39,744 nucleotides of DNA from an uncultured Veillonella sp. (GCA_934202095.1 CAKPXN010000010.1:1-39744), one strand, 5' to 3'; shown: positions 24,342 through 32,381, counted from the stretch's first letter. The notes: generated from the sequence alone by a model not told the origin. Made by a program: numbers and translations.

Positions 24342-25864
24342 TTCCTGTATATATCGTGACGGGCTTATTAGGATCTGGTAAAACCTCTCTAATCAACGTA
24401 GAACTACGTGAAAGAAAAAAGCTTGGCTCTACAGAAGTTATCAGCTTTGAGACAGGTAATACAGAGTTTATAAAGAAGCCTTTATCGATTGAGCCAGATG
24501 ATATAGAAGAAAATCTACATCATGTAGTACAACAGATACAGGATTATATTTCTACGACAACGCCGAAAGAAATATGGGTTGAATGGAATGGCATGTTTTC
24601 ATTTCAACAGTTAGAACTCATCTTCTTCAATTCAATTCTAAAAGAATTCTGTCATCTAGAACGCGTCATCTACACAGCAAAGAGCAATAGTATAACATCT
24701 ATGATACAGGCACTAGGGGATAGAATCGTATCGCAACTATACAGCGCCGATTATATTATGTTATATGCGAATGATACGACACAAATCAAAGCGGTAAAGA
24801 AACTCTTACAATCCTATAATCCGGAATGTTTCATATTGGTCAATCCCACTACAAAGGACATTCACAATAAACTATCTCAACCGATATGGCCATGGTCGTT
24901 GTACGGTATTGTGGCTATATTGACATTATATATATTACTGGTCACTGTATTCCGTCATAGCATTTCCTATTCTATCCATCAGGTCTTGGCCATTGCATCA
25001 GGCATCATATTTGAGGGGATTCCATTTTTATTATTAGGAACCATCATTTCTTCTGCTATCACCCTATTGGTACCAGATCGTTGGCTAATACGTTATCTGA
25101 AAGCAGACTCTATTAAAAGCTATGGTATCGCCATTGGTAGCGGTCTTGTATTACCTATCTGCGATTGTGCTACCATTCCTATGTTTAATGCATTATTAAA
25201 GCGTGGTATACCGCAACATATAGGGCTATTGTTTATGCTAGCAAGCCCTATTATGAATCCCATCGCATTATTAGCAACCTATTATGCATTTCCAGATACT
25301 CCACAAATAATACTAGCTCGCATAATTGGTGGCATGTTAATTGCATGTATGGTGGCACTCACATTTAAATGGAAACCACACAAATTATCTATCGCCACCA
25401 ACAATTTACCTCAGCCAAAGGACTATCAGTATGGTTCAGCAAATCAAGAAGGCAATAAAAAGAAAATCTTTCTATTGCACGTAGAGCGTGAATTCAGTCA
25501 ATTACTTATTTACTTCTCTGCAGCAGCTTTCACATTAGCCCTATTCCAAGTATGGATAAAACCTACCTTCTTCTCAGGTTCACTCGATGTAGCCACACCT
25601 ATTGCTAATGCATTATTACTAGTCTTAGCGTTCCTCTTCTCCCTATGTTCTACATCAGATGCCATTATAGGCCGTTCGTTAAGCAATTTATTTCCTATAT
25701 CAGCGGTTCTTGGTTTCCTATGGTTAGGCCCTATGATTGACATCAAAAACGTATACATGTTACGTCAGTATATCTCAACATCATTTATACTTCGCTTAGT
25801 TATTACTATAAGTATTATTACGTATATCATGACATTACTATTTCAATTTTTATTTAATGTATAA
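24338..25864 (+). CDS. Fusion of CobW-like P-loop domain with COG0701 permease
   Basis: The 508-residue protein joins two families. Residues 1-175 resemble a COG0523 GTPase: MIPVYIVTGLLGSGKTSLIN carries Walker A, and WVEWNG at 80-85 sits at the Walker B position. However, the CxCC motif is absent and the N-K-x-D position reads YANDTTQIK, so nucleotide use may be altered. Residues 185-508 form a COG0701 (DUF318, YraQ/YcgR-type) permease with about eight hydrophobic helices. Its conserved PxCxC...P is at 273-281 (PICDCATIP), followed by ASPIMNP at 302-308 and CSTSDA at 437-442. A cytoplasmic linker with charged residues (about 345-385) separates the two halves of the membrane domain. Homologous permeases are usually separate proteins. 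Coupling to the GTPase upstream and the TIGR03943 protein downstream suggests one complex. Substrate is unknown. Confidence 0.85.
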   Translation: MIPVYIVTGLLGSGKTSLINVELRERKKLGSTEVISFETGNTEFIKKPLSIEPDDIEENLHHVVQQIQDYISTTTPKEIWVEWNGMFSFQQLELIFFNSILKEFCHLERVIYTAKSNSITSMIQALGDRIVSQLYSADYIMLYANDTTQIKAVKKLLQSYNPECFILVNPTTKDIHNKLSQPIWPWSLYGIVAILTLYILLVTVFRHSISYSIHQVLAIASGIIFEGIPFLLLGTIISSAITLLVPDRWLIRYLKADSIKSYGIAIGSGLVLPICDCATIPMFNALLKRGIPQHIGLLFMLASPIMNPIALLATYYAFPDTPQIILARIIGGMLIACMVALTFKWKPHKLSIATNNLPQPKDYQYGSANQEGNKKKIFLLHVEREFSQLLIYFSAAAFTLALFQVWIKPTFFSGSLDVATPIANALLLVLAFLFSLCSTSDAIIGRSLSNLFPISAVLGFLWLGPMIDIKNVYMLRQYISTSFILRLVITISIITYIMTLLFQFLFNV

Positions 25865-25876
25865 GGAGAACAGACT

Positions 25877-26650
25877 ATGTTATCAGAACTACGAAACAAA
25901 GATATACTCAGTGTCATCAAGGGTCTGCTATACACGGCATTAGGTATTAGTTTTTTATATCTACTCATTACGGGCCAATATAAATTATATGTGGCTCCTC
26001 GATATGAATTATTTTTACTCTTAGCAGGTATAGCGCTGTTAGTGGGAGGCATTGTTTCAATCCTTTGGTCCCCAAACAAACAATATAAACATAATTGGCG
26101 CTCTATTACACCAATCATAATCCCTCTTGTATTATTTGTGGTTCCACCAATTTTATCTCCTAATTCTGTACAAGTAACTGGAAATACGGCCGCCACAGAA
26201 GATACTAATGATTTTAATTTTTCTCAAGACGATATTGGCGATGTGATAACCATCAATAATGAAGCCAAGGATCCTGGCATTTCCAAATCTAAGAAGGAAA
26301 TCGTATTGAATTCAGACAATTACTATCGCACTATCGTTGCACTCGGTTCAAACCCAGAACAGTATGTAGGGTACAAAATCTATATGACAGGCTATGTAAA
26401 CCGCGATGACAATACATTAAAATCTAATGAGTTTACACTTTCACGTATGGCCATGGCCTGCTGTATCGCAGACATATCCCCCATTGGTTTAACCATGCAT
26501 AAGAGCGATGGCGATTCGTATAGCAATAAACAATGGGTAACCGTTGAGGGCACCGTATCCACACGAGACTTTCACGGACGTAAACAACCATATATAGAAA
26601 TCAACAAAACAAAAGATGCACAAGAAATCTTGGGGTATGTATATCCATAG
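25877..26650 (+). CDS. TIGR03943/DUF1980 membrane protein (YcgQ-like)
   Basis: This 257-residue protein has three hydrophobic helices (about 14-33, 43-64, 77-96), an acidic, probably extracytoplasmic linker (about 97-145) and a C-terminal beta-rich domain. The C-terminal domain shows the family block FTLSRMAMACCIADISPIGL with the Cys195-Cys196 pair, then WVTVEGTVSTRDFHGRKQPYIEI. Members of this family accompany COG0701 permeases of YcgR type in Firmicutes, and the pair is thought to act together at the membrane. The cysteine pair is a candidate metal or thiol site. It starts 12 bases after the fusion gene with AAGGAG, and a terminator closes the operon. Biochemical function has not been shown to my knowledge. 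Confidence 0.85.
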   Translation: MLSELRNKDILSVIKGLLYTALGISFLYLLITGQYKLYVAPRYELFLLLAGIALLVGGIVSILWSPNKQYKHNWRSITPIIIPLVLFVVPPILSPNSVQVTGNTAATEDTNDFNFSQDDIGDVITINNEAKDPGISKSKKEIVLNSDNYYRTIVALGSNPEQYVGYKIYMTGYVNRDDNTLKSNEFTLSRMAMACCIADISPIGLTMHKSDGDSYSNKQWVTVEGTVSTRDFHGRKQPYIEINKTKDAQEILGYVYP

Positions 26651-26659
26651 CATAGTAAA

Positions 26660-26690
26660 AGGGCTACCACAAATGTGATAGCCCTCTATT
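26660..26690. terminator. Bidirectional terminator, CobW-permease operon and bioY
   Basis: AGGGCTA pairs with TAGCCCT, with a CACA/TGTG inner stem after one mismatch. T-rich tails occur on both sides: CTATTAAT on the plus strand and TTTTACTATG on the minus strand. Confidence 0.75.
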
Positions 26691-26705
26691 AATAATATGT
26701 ATATT

Positions 26706-27263
26706 TTATCGCAAATGGCCTATAATACGTTTCCCCATCACAGCAGCCACAGCACATAAAAATACATCAGGTCCAACAGGGATTAAGAAACAAGACCAAA
26801 TAACAGCCCACCAACCAATAGGTGTTCCTAAATATAAATTCATAATCATATATAAATAAATCATGCCAAAACCATATACGATGAGCAGATTGATAATCGC
26901 ACCAATGAGCAATGTTTTAACAGAATGTGTTGGTGAAAGCTCGCTAAAACGGCCCACTACATAAGCACCAACCATGAATCCGATCAAATAGCCAAATGTT
27001 GGTTGCAATACATAGCCTGGTCCACCACCAGATGTAAATACAGGTACGCCGATAAGTCCTAATATGATATAAATACCTACACTAATAGCGCCAAGGCGAC
27101 TGCCTAAAATAATACCAGCCAATGTAGTAAATAAAATCTGTAATGTAAACGGACAGTTAGGAAGCGGAACTCGGATGAATGCACCAGCGGTAATTAATGT
27201 TACAAACAAGGCTGTCATTGTCAACTCTCTTGTACTGAGACGTCGATTGGAAATGGAACTCAT
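26706..27263 (-). CDS. bioY: BioY biotin transporter (ECF S component)
   Basis: This 185-residue integral membrane protein has about six hydrophobic helices. BioY signatures are FIRVPLPNCPFTLQILFTTLAGIILGSRLGA and the glycine-rich GLIGVPVFTSGGGPGYVLQPTFGYLIGF. It binds biotin at the membrane; uptake normally needs the shared EcfA/A'/T module, which is not in this window. No biotin synthesis genes are adjacent, so this is a stand-alone salvage gene. It starts with ATG after GGAGGT and has a good promoter with a 17-base spacer upstream. Biotin is required by decarboxylases such as the sodium-pumping methylmalonyl-CoA enzyme of Veillonella, which fits the proposed host. Confidence 0.94.
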   Translation of the reverse strand: MSSISNRRLSTRELTMTALFVTLITAGAFIRVPLPNCPFTLQILFTTLAGIILGSRLGAISVGIYIILGLIGVPVFTSGGGPGYVLQPTFGYLIGFMVGAYVVGRFSELSPTHSVKTLLIGAIINLLIVYGFGMIYLYMIMNLYLGTPIGWWAVIWSCFLIPVGPDVFLCAVAAVMGKRIIGHLR

Positions 27264-27327
27264 GGTATACCTCCATTAATAGAATAAAAGAAACCTATCT
27301 AAACAAACTACATATCTATTCAAGGTT

Positions 27328-27356
27328 ATTAAACCATTCCATTTTATATATGTCAA
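27328..27356 (-). promoter_or_regulatory. Promoter of bioY
   Basis: On the minus strand TTGACA (27351-27356) and TTTAAT (27328-27333) are 17 bases apart. The -10 lies inside a small inverted repeat GGTT-TAAT-AACC (27325-27336). This is not a good BirA box, but it could be an operator for a biotin repressor. Confidence 0.6.
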
Positions 27357-27580
27357 CCATATGTAATTATATTTAGTTTACATTATGTAAAATATGCATA
27401 TAGAAATAGAGGATATTCACCAGTTATGTCGAATACATTATGTATATATCAAAACATAAAGATATATTTTATTTTTCATTTTATATTCATTTTATAATAT
27501 TAAATTATGTATAAGTAGATTGGGTAAAATCTACTTGCGCAATTGCTTTTGAGCAAAATCCTTTTATGGAGGTAATTAAC
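27357..27580 (+). promoter_or_regulatory. Leader of the PepSY gene with two small hairpins
   Basis: AT-rich spacer. A TATAAT lies at 27493-27498 on the plus strand. The presumed leader then contains a nine-bp hairpin AAGTAGATT/AATCTACTT with loop GGGTAA (27513-27536) and a smaller TTGC/GCAA hairpin (27543-27556). A strong GGAGGT at 27568-27573 follows. No named riboswitch class is recognised. Confidence 0.35.
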
Positions 27581-28174
27581 ATGAAAAAAGTAAATAATTT
27601 GTCTAAAGTATTATGTGCTCTTGGTGTAAGTACTGTATTGATTGCAGGTGTAGCATGTGCCGCTTCTACTTACCCAGCTCCTAGCTCTTGGAATGGTATT
27701 GGTAGTGTAGCATCCCCAATGCAAAGTAGCGAAATTGACTACGTTGGTGCTGTTACTACATTGCACCGCTACTATCCAGATGCAATGGTAACTTCTATTT
27801 CCTACGATGCAAAACATCATCCAACTTACGAAGTAGAAGCATATACTAAGACACAAAAAGTGGAAATGAAAATCGATGAAGCAACAGGTCAAGTTGTTTC
27901 CAACCAAGCAAAATCCATTAGTGCATGGAACAAATTAAAGAAATCTCACAGCTTTAATCCACAAAACTCCATCACACCAGAATCTGCTGAAACAAAAGCG
28001 ATCGAACGCGTAGGCAGCGATTTCCAAACAATGGAATGGGAATTGGAAATGGACGGCAACAAACTTGTCTACAAACTAGACATGACTAACGGCGGCGACA
28101 AAAAAGCAGACGTTAAGATCGATGCTCTTTCCGGTAAAGTTCTCAGTGCTAAAGTAAAAACTACTAAATACTAA
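27581..28174 (+). CDS. Exported PepSY-domain protein
   Basis: The protein is about 197 residues. A signal peptide (basic MKKVNNLSK, hydrophobic 9-25) has a likely cleavage site VACA|AST near residue 27. The mature part holds two PepSY-like units. One covers about 50-105 (DAMVTSISYDAKHHPTYEVEAYTKTQKVEMKIDEATGQVV). The other covers about 118-197 (ITPESAETKAIERVG...YKLDMTNGGDKKADVKIDALSGKVLSAKVK). PepSY domains occur in protease propeptides and in small periplasmic or cell-surface proteins, where they are thought to inhibit proteases or bind ligands. The role here is unknown. The start at 27581 is set by GGAGGT eight bases upstream; an in-frame ATG at 27566 overlaps that site and is less likely. 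It is a single-gene unit with a downstream terminator. Confidence 0.85.
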   Translation: MKKVNNLSKVLCALGVSTVLIAGVACAASTYPAPSSWNGIGSVASPMQSSEIDYVGAVTTLHRYYPDAMVTSISYDAKHHPTYEVEAYTKTQKVEMKIDEATGQVVSNQAKSISAWNKLKKSHSFNPQNSITPESAETKAIERVGSDFQTMEWELEMDGNKLVYKLDMTNGGDKKADVKIDALSGKVLSAKVKTTKY

Positions 28175-28315
28175 GCATAATCCATATATTATATAGACAT
28201 ACCTAACCACTATATAATATATCTCTCCAATTTCTTAACACACTCAAAAACTAAACACTCATAAAAACTATACACACATAAAACAAACCCTTTTAAACAC
28301 ACATATACACATATT
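28175..28315. other. AT-rich spacer without recognised gene
   Basis: This stretch follows the PepSY gene and is strongly depleted of G on the plus strand (runs such as CACACATAAAAC). I see no open frame, structured RNA or promoter worth naming. It may be the untranslated 3' part of the PepSY transcript ending at the terminator that begins at 28316. Confidence 0.4.
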
Positions 28316-28352
28316 AACAGCCCTTGAATCGTTGAATTCAAGGGCTGTTTCT
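28316..28352 (+). terminator. Terminator downstream of the PepSY gene
   Basis: A perfect 14-bp stem AACAGCCCTTGAAT/ATTCAAGGGCTGTT with a six-base loop is followed by TCTTAT. It lies about 140 bases beyond the stop codon at 28174. Confidence 0.8.
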
Positions 28353-28410
28353 TATATAAAATTTATACATCAACAACACGTTTTGTCCTATAACCCTCAA
28401 CAATAGAATA

Positions 28411-28460
28411 CAAAACAAAAAGGCTGTACCAAATTATGTCACGACATCTTGGTACAGCCT
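28411..28460 (-). terminator. Terminator downstream of metY
   Basis: A 12-bp stem AGGCTGTACCAA/TTGGTACAGCCT (28421-28432 with 28449-28460) is followed on the minus strand by TTTTGTTTTG. The loop contains an inner ATGTC/GACAT pairing. It lies 73 bases after the metY stop. Confidence 0.85.
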
Positions 28461-28533
28461 CTTATTACAAGGTTTTCTTTTTATGTTCTATAGGTTTTTG
28501 GAGTTATGCTTTAAGGAGTTGAGAAGTTAAGGA

Positions 28534-29805
28534 TTAAGCTTTATCCAATGCTTGGGAAAGATCATCGATAATGTCATCAATGTTTTCAAGACCAACAGAT
28601 AAGCGAATCATATCTGGTGTAACACCAGCAGATTTTTGTTGTTCTTCGTTAAGTTGTGCATGTGTTGTGGATGCAGGGTGAATAACAAGAGATTTAGCAT
28701 CCGCCACATTAGCAAGGTTAGAGAAGATTTGCAATGCATCAACCAATTTAATGCCTGCTTCTTTGCCGCCTTTCACGCCGAATGTGAATACTGCACCAAC
28801 CCCTTTAGGGAAGTATTTATCAGCTAATGGTTTATATTTGCTATCTGCAAGTTCTGGATAGTTAACCCAAGCAACTTTAGGATGTTTGCTCAAGAAATCC
28901 ACTACTTTACGAGTATTTTCTACGTGACGTTCTACGCGCAAGGACAATGTTTCAATACCTTGCAAGATTTGCCAAGATGCTAGAGGTGTAATGCATGCAC
29001 CTGTATCACGAAGCAATTGAGCACGGATTTTTACTGTGAAAGGAATTGGTAAATCACCATATACTAGACCATTGTAGTGTTCGTCCCCTTCAACAAAGCT
29101 AGGGTATTTACCGGATGCTTTATAGTCGAATTTACCAGACTCTACAACTACACCAGCCAATGTTGTACCATGACCACCAAGATATTTAGTAGCAGAGTGA
29201 ACAACTACGTCAGCACCATGTTCTAATGGGCGGAACAAGTATGGAGATGCGAATGTGTTATCTACAATTAGGATAATATTGTGTTTATGTGCAATATCAG
29301 CTACCGCTTGTACGTCAATAAGGTTGATGCCAGGGTTGCCGATAGTTTCGATATATACAGCTTTTGTATTATCATCAATAGCTGCTTCAAACTCTTCCAA
29401 ATTATCAGGATTAACAAATTTAGTGTGAATGCCTAAACGAGGTAATGTAGCAGTAAATAAGTTATATGTACCACCATACAATGTAGATGCAGCAACGATA
29501 TTATCACCTGCACTAGCTACATTCAAGATAGAATATGTAATCGCTGCAGAACCAGATGCTACTGCAATACCACCAGCGCCACCTTCAAGTTGAGCTACAC
29601 GAGCATCCAATACGTCAGTAGTAGGATTGCCAAGGCGAGAATAAATACCACCAGGATTAGTCAAGGCAAAACGGCCAGCTGCTTCCTCTGCATCTTTAAA
29701 TACGAAAGACGTTGTTTGATAAATAGGTACTGCACGCGAACCTGTTGGATCCACCGTTTGACCTGCATGTAATTGTAATGTTTCAAATTTATATTGTTTG
29801 CTCAT
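28534..29805 (-). CDS. metY: O-acetylhomoserine sulfhydrylase MetY
   Basis: This PLP enzyme of about 423 residues makes homocysteine from O-acetylhomoserine and sulfide (O-acetylhomoserine aminocarboxypropyltransferase). Landmarks are the N-terminal [52 protein letters not shown] and [12 protein letters not shown]. The PLP lysine is in [21 protein letters not shown], and the C-terminus has [18 protein letters not shown]. The insertion [15 protein letters not shown] after residue 220 distinguishes this class from cystathionine enzymes. The ATG at 29805 has AGGAG nine bases upstream; an in-frame TTG at 29814 is less likely. It lies in line with metB-like, patB and metA but is separated from metA by a 400-bp structured spacer and seems to have its own promoter. 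Confidence 0.95.
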   Translation of the reverse strand: MSKQYKFETLQLHAGQTVDPTGSRAVPIYQTTSFVFKDAEEAAGRFALTNPGGIYSRLGNPTTDVLDARVAQLEGGAGGIAVASGSAAITYSILNVASAGDNIVAASTLYGGTYNLFTATLPRLGIHTKFVNPDNLEEFEAAIDDNTKAVYIETIGNPGINLIDVQAVADIAHKHNIILIVDNTFASPYLFRPLEHGADVVVHSATKYLGGHGTTLAGVVVESGKFDYKASGKYPSFVEGDEHYNGLVYGDLPIPFTVKIRAQLLRDTGACITPLASWQILQGIETLSLRVERHVENTRKVVDFLSKHPKVAWVNYPELADSKYKPLADKYFPKGVGAVFTFGVKGGKEAGIKLVDALQIFSNLANVADAKSLVIHPASTTHAQLNEEQQKSAGVTPDMIRLSVGLENIDDIIDDLSQALDKA

Positions 29806-29858
29806 TAAATTCAACTCCTATTCATACAAAGGAATAAACTTTATTTCTTATGCCTATT

Positions 29859-29887
29859 ATATTACTATGTATTAAAAAATATGTCTA
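29859..29887 (-). promoter_or_regulatory. Probable promoter of metY
   Basis: On the minus strand TAGACA (29882-29887) and TAATAT (29859-29864) are 17 bases apart; a TATAAT also overlaps at 29856-29861. It lies downstream of the palindromic spacer, so metY can be transcribed independently of metA. No SAM riboswitch or T-box is visible in the roughly 50-base leader. Confidence 0.45.
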
Positions 29888-29927
29888 CCACTTTTTATAA
29901 TACATTCTCCATAACTATAAGCTATAC

Positions 29928-29947
29928 CCAAAATTTTGGTGCCTTTT
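29928..29947 (+). repeat. CCAAAATTTTGG palindrome (left arm)
   Basis: The 12-base perfect palindrome CCAAAATTTTGG is followed by TGCCTTTTTATAT. The same core and a similar tail recur in inverted orientation at 30071-30106, so the two could be terminal inverted repeats of a small element, or two terminator-like hairpins. Confidence 0.55.
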
Positions 29948-29959
29948 TATATACCGGCA

Positions 29960-30053
29960 AACCAAATCAATTTCCAATGTCTCCACCGGCCGGGTCTGAC
30001 TCCGGCCTGCGGCCTTCGCAGGGCCAAAGTCGCCCTTGGAAACCGATTTGGTT
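29960..30053. repeat. 94-base complex palindrome in the metA-metY spacer
   Basis: The outer stem AACCAAATC/GATTTGGTT continues, after a 2x2 internal loop, as TTTCCA/TGGAAA. The 60-base interior is very GC-rich and contains GGCCGG/CCGGCC and CTGCG/CGCAG hairpins plus GACT/AGTC ends. It stands out in the AT-rich surroundings and encodes nothing. The interior resembles that of the element at 30123-30199. Confidence 0.6.
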
Positions 30054-30070
30054 ATCTTCATATATAACAT

Positions 30071-30106
30071 ATTAAAAGGACGCCAAAATTTTGGCGCCCT
30101 TTTAAT
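30071..30106 (-). terminator. 36-base palindrome, likely terminator after metA
   Basis: ATTAAAAGG-(A)-CGCCAAAA pairs with TTTTGGCG-(C)-CCTTTTAAT, a near-perfect palindrome with no separate loop. On the minus strand it ends TCCTTTTAATATG. It can terminate the metB-patB-metA transcript and is also the inverted partner of the motif at 29928. Confidence 0.55.
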
Positions 30107-30122
30107 ATAATATTGATATAAA

Positions 30123-30199
30123 GAACCTGTGGGACATCAAAACGACTTCGGGCTCCGCTTTAGCGCAGTAGCGTGTCGGCTTTGATGTCCCACAGGTTC
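30123..30199. repeat. 77-base palindrome with 19-bp perfect stem
   Basis: GAACCTGTGGGACATCAAA (30123-30141) pairs perfectly with its complement at 30181-30199. The interior holds CGAC/GTCG and CGCT/AGCG stems in GC-rich sequence. It begins 15 bases after the metA stop. On the minus strand its interior (CTGCGCTAAAGCGGAGCCCG...GTC) aligns loosely with the interior of 29960-30053, which suggests one repeat family. Confidence 0.65.
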
Positions 30200-30213
30200 G
30201 AATATTAATGTAT

Positions 30214-31173
30214 TTAAATATAAGCACCAAAATTTTTATCTCGTTCAAACTTCATCTTCTGAATTTGTTCAATAATATATGGTGTTTCTTGGTATACGTA
30301 ATAGTTCAACCAATTCGTAAATAGTAATGTGCTTACAGAACGCCATCTTACGATTGGTTTTTGTTTTGGATCATCATCAGGGAAATAGTTTTCTGGTACC
30401 GCAATGTCTTCACCTTTAGCAAGGTCACGAACATATTCACGATTGAGTGTATCCCAATCATACTCAGAGTGACCAAAAACAAAGATGTGTTTATTATCTA
30501 AACTTCGTACAATAGCGGCCCCAGTTGGTTCGGAACCAGCTAGTAATTCTAATTCCCTATGTGCTTTAATTTGATTTAATGAAACCGTAGTATGGCGGGA
30601 ATGCGGCATCCAGAACTTTTCATCGAATCCTCGCAAGAGAACCGGTTGATCGTTGTAGATATCATGTTCATAAACGCCGAATAACTTGGTATCCATGATT
30701 TGTTTGTTAATACCAAAATGGTGGTATAGGCCAGCCTGTGCGCCCCAACAAATATAGAACGTAGAGTATACGTGTTCTTCACTCCAATCCATAATTTCTA
30801 CGAGCTCATCCCAATAGTCAACCTCTTCAAAAGGCATCAATTCTACAGGAGCACCAGTAATAATCAAGCCATCAAAAAACTCATCTTTAACTTCGTCAAA
30901 GGTACGGTAAAAAGTATCTAAATATTCCTCATCTACATTCTTAGATTTTCGCGATGCTGTATGCAATAAAGTTAAGTTTACTTGCAACGGGCTATTACTA
31001 AGAGCGCGAAGAATTTGTGTTTCTGTAACTTCTTTTGTAGGCATCAAATTGACGAGCAAAATATGAAGCGGACGAATTTGTTGTGTTTCGGCACGTTCTG
31101 TATCCATTACGAAGATGTTCTCTTGTGCTAACTTCGTTATAGCCGGTAAATTCTTAATAACTTTAATTGGCAT
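30214..31173 (-). CDS. metA: Homoserine O-acetyltransferase, MetA family
   Basis: This 319-residue MetA-family acyltransferase has the catalytic Cys142 (FYICWGAQAGLYHHFGI) and the His235/Glu237 dyad (FGHSEYDWD). Residue 111 is Glu (GAPVELMPFEEVDYW). In characterised MetA proteins a Glu at 111 goes with acetyl-CoA use and Gly with succinyl-CoA, so I predict O-acetylhomoserine as product. That is the substrate of the MetY encoded downstream, which makes the pathway consistent. Names in databases may still read succinyltransferase. The ATG at 31173 has AGGAGG upstream, and the stop of patB is 11 bases away, so metB-like, patB and metA form one operon. It is cytoplasmic. Confidence 0.94.
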   Translation of the reverse strand: MPIKVIKNLPAITKLAQENIFVMDTERAETQQIRPLHILLVNLMPTKEVTETQILRALSNSPLQVNLTLLHTASRKSKNVDEEYLDTFYRTFDEVKDEFFDGLIITGAPVELMPFEEVDYWDELVEIMDWSEEHVYSTFYICWGAQAGLYHHFGINKQIMDTKLFGVYEHDIYNDQPVLLRGFDEKFWMPHSRHTTVSLNQIKAHRELELLAGSEPTGAAIVRSLDNKHIFVFGHSEYDWDTLNREYVRDLAKGEDIAVPENYFPDDDPKQKPIVRWRSVSTLLFTNWLNYYVYQETPYIIEQIQKMKFERDKNFGAYI

Positions 31174-31184
31174 TGTGAAACCTC

Positions 31185-32369
31185 CTAAAACCCTTTAGCA
31201 ACATAAGCGCGACGCAATGCCTCTAAACCTTCTGTCAATGTTGCACGAGGACAGGCAACATTAATGCGTTCAAACTTTTCACCATCTTTACCAAACATGG
31301 AACCACTATCGAGCCATAGCTTTGCATCATTAAGTAGCCATTGTTCACGTTCTTCTGGCGTCAATGGCAATTCAGAACAATCAAACCACATAAGATAGGT
31401 CCCTTCAGGACGATACATGTGAATCTTTGGTAAATGCTCTTTAAAATAATCAAGGGTATATTGAATATTGTCTTGAATGTATTCCTTTAATTCATCAAGC
31501 CATGGTCCCCCCACTTCATAAGCGCCTTGGCAACCTACAAGGCCCATTGTGTTCAATTGGCTATACCCTGCACGGCCGATTTCTCTGACAAATCTACGAC
31601 GCAAGGAATCATTAGGGATGAAAATATTAGACACTTGTAAGCCTGCAATATTAAAGGACTTACTAGGCGCTGTGCAAACGATGCAATGCTCCGCATAGCT
31701 TTCACCAAGATTAGCAAAAACAGTATGCTTGTGACCATCCCATACGAAATCCGCGTGAATTTCATCGCTAATAATAATGACATTATGTTTAATACAAATA
31801 TCACCAAGACGTTTTAACTCATCTTCAGTCCACACGCGGCCCACGGGGTTATGAGGATTGCAAAGCAAGCATAATGTTACATTATGCTCAATAATAGCGC
31901 GTTCTACCCCTTCAAAATCGATTGTATACTTATCCTCACCTTGGATTAACGGCACATTAATCAAATTACGATCGTTATCATCAATAACCATGCTGAATGG
32001 ATAATACACCGGTTGATTAATGAGTACGCCTTCCCCTTCTTTTGTGAAAGCGCGTACCGCCATAGCAAGTGCGAATACCACCCCCGGCGTTTTAACGAGC
32101 CATTTTTTGTCAATTTGCCAATTGAAACGGTTAGAAAACCAATGTTTTAGAACATTAAAATATTCATCATCGGATTCTGTATATCCAAAAATGCCATGAT
32201 TAACGCGATCTAATAAGACTTGTTTTAATTCACTAGGAATTTCAAAATCCATGTCTGCCACCCAAAATGGCAATACATCAGCAGGTTTACCACGTTGTAC
32301 AGCAAAATCATATTTTAGAGACTTCGTATGCTTACGGTCTACAATTTGGTCAAAATTATATCGGCCCAT
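31185..32369 (-). CDS. patB: PatB/MalY-type cystathionine beta-lyase (C-S lyase)
   Basis: This 394-residue fold-type I PLP enzyme of the MalY/PatB group cleaves cystathionine or cysteine conjugates to give homocysteine or thiols, pyruvate and ammonia. Visible are LPFWVADMDFEIP near residue 33, LLCNPHNPVGRVWT (substrate-binding Asn), SDEIHADFVW (PLP ring Asp) and APSKSFNIAGLQ with the PLP lysine. The C-terminal domain has YLMWFDCSEL and RINVACPRATL. It lies between the metB-like gene (12 bases) and metA (11 bases), so it most likely supplies homocysteine in the transsulfuration branch. As in oral bacteria, it could also release H2S from cysteine. Confidence 0.92.
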   Translation of the reverse strand: MGRYNFDQIVDRKHTKSLKYDFAVQRGKPADVLPFWVADMDFEIPSELKQVLLDRVNHGIFGYTESDDEYFNVLKHWFSNRFNWQIDKKWLVKTPGVVFALAMAVRAFTKEGEGVLINQPVYYPFSMVIDDNDRNLINVPLIQGEDKYTIDFEGVERAIIEHNVTLCLLCNPHNPVGRVWTEDELKRLGDICIKHNVIIISDEIHADFVWDGHKHTVFANLGESYAEHCIVCTAPSKSFNIAGLQVSNIFIPNDSLRRRFVREIGRAGYSQLNTMGLVGCQGAYEVGGPWLDELKEYIQDNIQYTLDYFKEHLPKIHMYRPEGTYLMWFDCSELPLTPEEREQWLLNDAKLWLDSGSMFGKDGEKFERINVACPRATLTEGLEALRRAYVAKGF

Positions 32370-32381
32370 AATAGCCTCCTT

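Noticed and set aside
27325..27336. BirA operator at bioY
   Set aside because: GGTTTAATAACC is too short and wrongly spaced compared with the usual TTGTTAACC-N14/16-GGTTAACAA arrangement; kept only as a comment on the promoter.
28316..28460. CRISPR-like repeat pair downstream of the PepSY gene
   Set aside because: The two hairpins are unrelated in sequence and each is followed by a T-tract on its own strand; they are convergent terminators.
29806..30213. SAM riboswitch or T-box upstream of metY
   Set aside because: The spacer is structured, but none of the conserved SAM-I, SAM-II or T-box sequence blocks can be found on the minus strand; the palindromes are better explained as repeats or terminators.
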